A stretch of 64,000 nucleotides of DNA from Lachnospiraceae bacterium (GTDB lineage Bacteria; Bacillota; Clostridia; Lachnospirales; Lachnospiraceae), in the NCBI GenBank assembly GCA_023663945.1, contig JAMPGL010000005.1, forward strand, positions 55,001 to 119,000. Direction: 5' to 3'. The notes under the pieces are model-generated. The model searched no databases, was not told where the DNA came from, and worked only from the letters and a program-made list of their open reading frames with translations. Position 1 is the stretch's first letter, and each line of letters opens with the position of its first letter. Positions 61,742 through 64,000 of this stretch are shown here, in pieces. The position numbers and the translations under genes were made by a program.

Positions 61742-63841
61742 ATGAGGCTGCAGATTAGTGCTTTATTGAAGGGGAAATATAGACAGCATATTTTTTTAAT
61801 GATTGCATTGCTTTTAATGTCAATGATTGCTGGAATTGGAAACAGGGCAAGTCTGCCGGCTGCAATATATTTTGTTATGTTTCAGATTGGCTGTATTCTA
61901 ATTCCAGGTACAGCATTATTTGAGTCCACTTCGATAAAGGGCGTCACTAGCATAGAAAGGGTTTTGTTAAGTTACTCGGCGGGATATGTTCTAAATATTT
62001 TAATTTACTTTTTGACATGGATGCTGGATATATATTCTTTTTTAAGAGAAGTATATATCTTTATTTTTACGATTTCGCTTATGAGTATTGTCCTCAAGAG
62101 GGACAAGAATCGTAAAGATGTAGATGGATCAGATTTTAATTGGATTTGGCTGATAATCATATTGTTTTTGCTATCTTTTATAGTGTTTTCCAGCAGATAT
62201 GCTTTGCCGACATTTATTGAATCAAATCAATACTTTAATGATTTACTTTATTGGGCTGGTGATGCGGTAGAATTAAATAAAGAATTTCCGCCAATAAATT
62301 TTAGAACGCTGCAACCAAATTATCGGTATCACTATTTTTCCGCATTGCAATTAGCAGTGGTATCCAAAGTTACTGGAATTGCAGTGGCAAGAGTCGCATT
62401 TACATACTCATTTATTCAGGCAGTTGTGTTGATGGGACTTTCAGCATATTGCTTAGTGACCAGAGTGATTAGAAATAACAAAGCCAGAGCTATAACACTA
62501 TTATTGCTGTTCTTTTCTACTGGTTTTGAAAAAGAAGTGTCGGTAACATATTTTTGGCATATTTATCTTCTCCCGATGGGATTTAATACTGCTTACGCAT
62601 TTGAAATGATTATAGTTCTGCTAATGCTGATTCAAATGAAGGAAGATAAGGTAAATATACCTAATGCGATATGGATGATGGTATTTCTGGCAATATGTAC
62701 AGGTACGAAAGGACCTGTCGGCGCTATTGTCATGGTGGGAATTGGTATCACATGCTTGATGTGGCTGTGCGAAAAAAATTATAAAAAGGCTTTTGGGTAT
62801 GGAATATCGGCATTATGTGTGTTTGGCTTGATATATTTCCTTTTTTTGCAAGGAGCGCCTAAGGCATATGATACGCAGGTTAAAGAAGCAGGTGCAATAA
62901 AGGAGGTAAATGCAGGAAATGTAACACAGAGTGAGAAATCAAATGAGGTAAATTCAGGGGAAGAAGCACAGAGTGAGAAATCAAATGAGGTAAATTCAGG
63001 GGAAGAAGCACAGAGTGAAAAGCCAACTGAGATAAATTCAGGAGAAGCAACACAGAGTGAAAAGCCAAGTGAGGTATTGGAATTCGTTCGTTATTTGATA
63101 TTGCTTAATCCTTGGACAGTATGGTTAGCATTTGTGTATATGAGTATTTGTCTGTTCAAAAGGACGATTAAAAGAGATGAATTAATGTTTGCATCGATGA
63201 TTATTGTTGGAGTATGTTTAGGACATTTTATTAATATGAAGGGAATGTCACAGATGTATTTTCCACTGAGTGTATTTGGTTTTATTGCGATTATGGCGGG
63301 GAGATTTATTGATGTGGCTGCAGATACAAATATAATTCGCTCCATTGACAGCAGATTGCGGGTATGGATTTATAGGTTCTCTATATGTATTTTTTTGATT
63401 GCTATGTCTATACATACGATGAAATTTTCGTGGCATAGAAATAATTTAAGAGATGGAATCTCTAATTTTATTGGAAGAGCTGTATTTGATGATAAAGAGG
63501 ATAGGCTTAGTGCGCAAGAATATGTGGCATATGATTGGATTAGAACAAATACAGAAGATATGGCAGTGTTACTCAGTGACCGACAGCTGGAAGGAGATAT
63601 ATTTACTACGGGTGTGTTTTCGGAGAGACATGTATATAATTGTTTGAATAAAGAAGAACTAGAGGAGGAGAGAAAGATGTTTCAGGGAGAAGCAATGTAT
63701 CTTCAGCAATTTATTGATAAAGGTATAGATTATATAATTCAAACAAAAAGATTTTCTCCAGAATTTAGAGCCAATGGAGAACGCTGCAAAAAGGTTTATG
63801 AAAACACAGATATGGCGGTATGGCAGATAATAAATGAATGA
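61742..63841 (+). CDS. Large polytopic membrane protein, GT-C-like, with 14-residue tandem repeats
   Basis: Membrane protein of 699 residues. After about four spans an external loop contains ESNQYFNDLLYWAGDAVELNKEFPP (cited in part: acidic NDLLYWAGDAVE), followed by YRYHYFSALQLA, similar to GT-C glycosyltransferases. More spans lead to a polar loop of about 60 residues built of four 14-residue repeats (nt 62906-63073), then further spans and a soluble C-terminal domain of about 130 residues. AAGGA lies 12 bases upstream of ATG 61742. Last intact gene of the window. Donor and acceptor unknown. Confidence 0.74.
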   Translation: MRLQISALLKGKYRQHIFLMIALLLMSMIAGIGNRASLPAAIYFVMFQIGCILIPGTALFESTSIKGVTSIERVLLSYSAGYVLNILIYFLTWMLDIYSFLREVYIFIFTISLMSIVLKRDKNRKDVDGSDFNWIWLIIILFLLSFIVFSSRYALPTFIESNQYFNDLLYWAGDAVELNKEFPPINFRTLQPNYRYHYFSALQLAVVSKVTGIAVARVAFTYSFIQAVVLMGLSAYCLVTRVIRNNKARAITLLLLFFSTGFEKEVSVTYFWHIYLLPMGFNTAYAFEMIIVLLMLIQMKEDKVNIPNAIWMMVFLAICTGTKGPVGAIVMVGIGITCLMWLCEKNYKKAFGYGISALCVFGLIYFLFLQGAPKAYDTQVKEAGAIKEVNAGNVTQSEKSNEVNSGEEAQSEKSNEVNSGEEAQSEKPTEINSGEATQSEKPSEVLEFVRYLILLNPWTVWLAFVYMSICLFKRTIKRDELMFASMIIVGVCLGHFINMKGMSQMYFPLSVFGFIAIMAGRFIDVAADTNIIRSIDSRLRVWIYRFSICIFLIAMSIHTMKFSWHRNNLRDGISNFIGRAVFDDKEDRLSAQEYVAYDWIRTNTEDMAVLLSDRQLEGDIFTTGVFSERHVYNCLNKEELEEERKMFQGEAMYLQQFIDKGIDYIIQTKRFSPEFRANGERCKKVYENTDMAVWQIINE
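62906..63073 (+). repeat. Four tandem 42-base repeats inside the membrane protein gene
   Basis: Four units of 42 bases, each encoding V/I-N-S/A-G-E/N-x-x-Q-S-E-K-S/P-x-E. Units 2 and 3 are nearly identical in DNA, units 1 and 4 more diverged. Because the unit is a multiple of three, copy-number changes keep the frame. The encoded stretch is acidic, polar and probably disordered, in a loop between membrane segments. Confidence 0.92.
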
Positions 63842-63857
63842 GTATTGTAAATGTTAT

Positions 63858-63874
63858 TAAGCAATCATTGCTTA
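63858..63874. repeat. Short hairpin after the last gene
   Basis: TAAGCAA-TCA-TTGCTTA, seven paired bases with a three-base loop, 16 bases after the stop codon of the membrane protein gene. It lacks a following T-run, so it is a poor intrinsic terminator. A second small inverted repeat, TCTCA-AG-TGAGA, lies at 63891-63902. Confidence 0.35.
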
Positions 63875-63977
63875 CCATAGCGCGTTGATTTCTCAAGTGA
63901 GATATGATAAGATTATTTCATTCAAGTTAAGTGGATAAGGATAATTAGTGTGAAAGAAAGTAGAGGACAGCCTAAAA

Positions 63978-64000
63978 ATGGCATACTTTAACAAGCCGTC
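63978..64000 (+). CDS. Possible start of a further gene, cut by window end
   Basis: ATG 63978 opens a frame reading MAYFNKP to the window edge, with GAGGA ten bases upstream. Only seven codons are visible, so no function can be given. A GTG at 63950 opens another short frame that stops at once. Confidence 0.3.

Noticed and set aside
62880-63068. Minus-strand frame of leucine- and histidine-rich repeats over the tandem repeat
   Set aside because: It is the reverse-strand shadow of the 42-base repeats in the membrane protein gene and has no ribosome site or other support.
63858-63874. Intrinsic terminator after the last gene
   Set aside because: The stem is only seven base pairs, AT-rich, and is followed by CCATAGCGCG rather than a T-run.
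1-64000. Insertion sequences, integrases, phage genes, CRISPR arrays, tRNA or rRNA genes
   Set aside because: None was found: no transposase-like proteins, no regular short repeats with spacers, and no cloverleaf or rRNA-like stretches were recognised. Small RNAs and weak signals could be missed without computation.

Overview
The window is one long stretch of a cell-surface polysaccharide biosynthesis locus. It has about 55 closely packed genes, all on the + strand except one. Strong AGGAGG-type ribosome binding sites, some GTG/TTG starts, AT-rich DNA, PglK-type ABC flippases, TagA/CpsF-type and TupA-like proteins and many GT2/GT4 enzymes point to a low-GC Gram-positive, most likely a gut clostridium such as a Lachnospiraceae. 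That assignment is inferred from style and gene families, not from a marker gene. No tRNA, rRNA, CRISPR array, insertion sequence or integrase was seen.

Layout. (A) 1-18021: a polysaccharide pyruvyl transferase (cut by the window edge), GT2 and GT4 glycosyltransferases, a GH88/GH105-type hydrolase, a GT11 fucosyltransferase, two paralogous Wzy-like polymerases, a TagA/CpsF (GT26)-GT4 fusion and several large polytopic membrane proteins. (B) 18018-18926: a YdjC/ChbG-type deacetylase, the only minus-strand gene, with its own good promoter. (C) 19149-25829: a second glycosyltransferase block with a GT23/NodZ-like enzyme, a TupA-like ATP-grasp protein, GT2 and GT10. (D) 25868-30535: two PglK-like ABC transporters on either side of a DPM1-like GT2 plus DUF2304 pair. 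(E) 30588-42924: a PtmE-like nucleotidyltransferase, a VioA-like aminotransferase, a LegF-like CMP-sugar synthetase, a decoration block (two FkbM proteins, a PLP decarboxylase, an ATP-grasp ligase), a GT56 (WecF-type) transferase and a GT42/DUF115-like protein. (F) 42976-50725: a dehydrogenase, aminotransferase and acyltransferase set for a diamino sugar nucleotide, another aminotransferase, an SDR, a FemAB-like acyltransferase, a methyltransferase and a GtrB-like GT2. (G) 50869-59494: a promoter, a membrane protein, then LegH/NeuD-, LegI/NeuB-, LegG/NeuC- and LegB-like genes, two oxidoreductases and a PseA/PtmG-type amidotransferase. (H) 59495-64000: decayed gene relics, an acyltransferase-3 protein, a second GT42/DUF115-like protein and a membrane protein with a tandem repeat.

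How it fits together. Regions E and G together look like a GDP-sugar-based legionaminic-type nonulosonic acid pathway: PtmE, LegB, an aminotransferase, LegH, LegG, LegI and LegF, followed by amidation to an acetamidino form. Regions E and F add machinery for 4-amino-4,6-dideoxyhexose and 2,3-diamino sugars and for N-acyl, aminoacyl or methyl decoration. GT10, GT11 and GT23-like genes suggest a fucosylated glycan, although no GDP-fucose synthesis gene is in the window. Undecaprenol-linked units would be flipped by the ABC transporters and polymerised by the Wzy-like proteins.

The most notable hidden feature is in the only gene-free gap longer than 300 bases (59495-59825). It holds decayed pieces of a LegF-like gene joined to the 3' end of a WecF-like gene. 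Both have intact homologues 19-24 kb upstream, so the locus has been rebuilt by recombination. All functional calls come from reading motifs; no database search was run.
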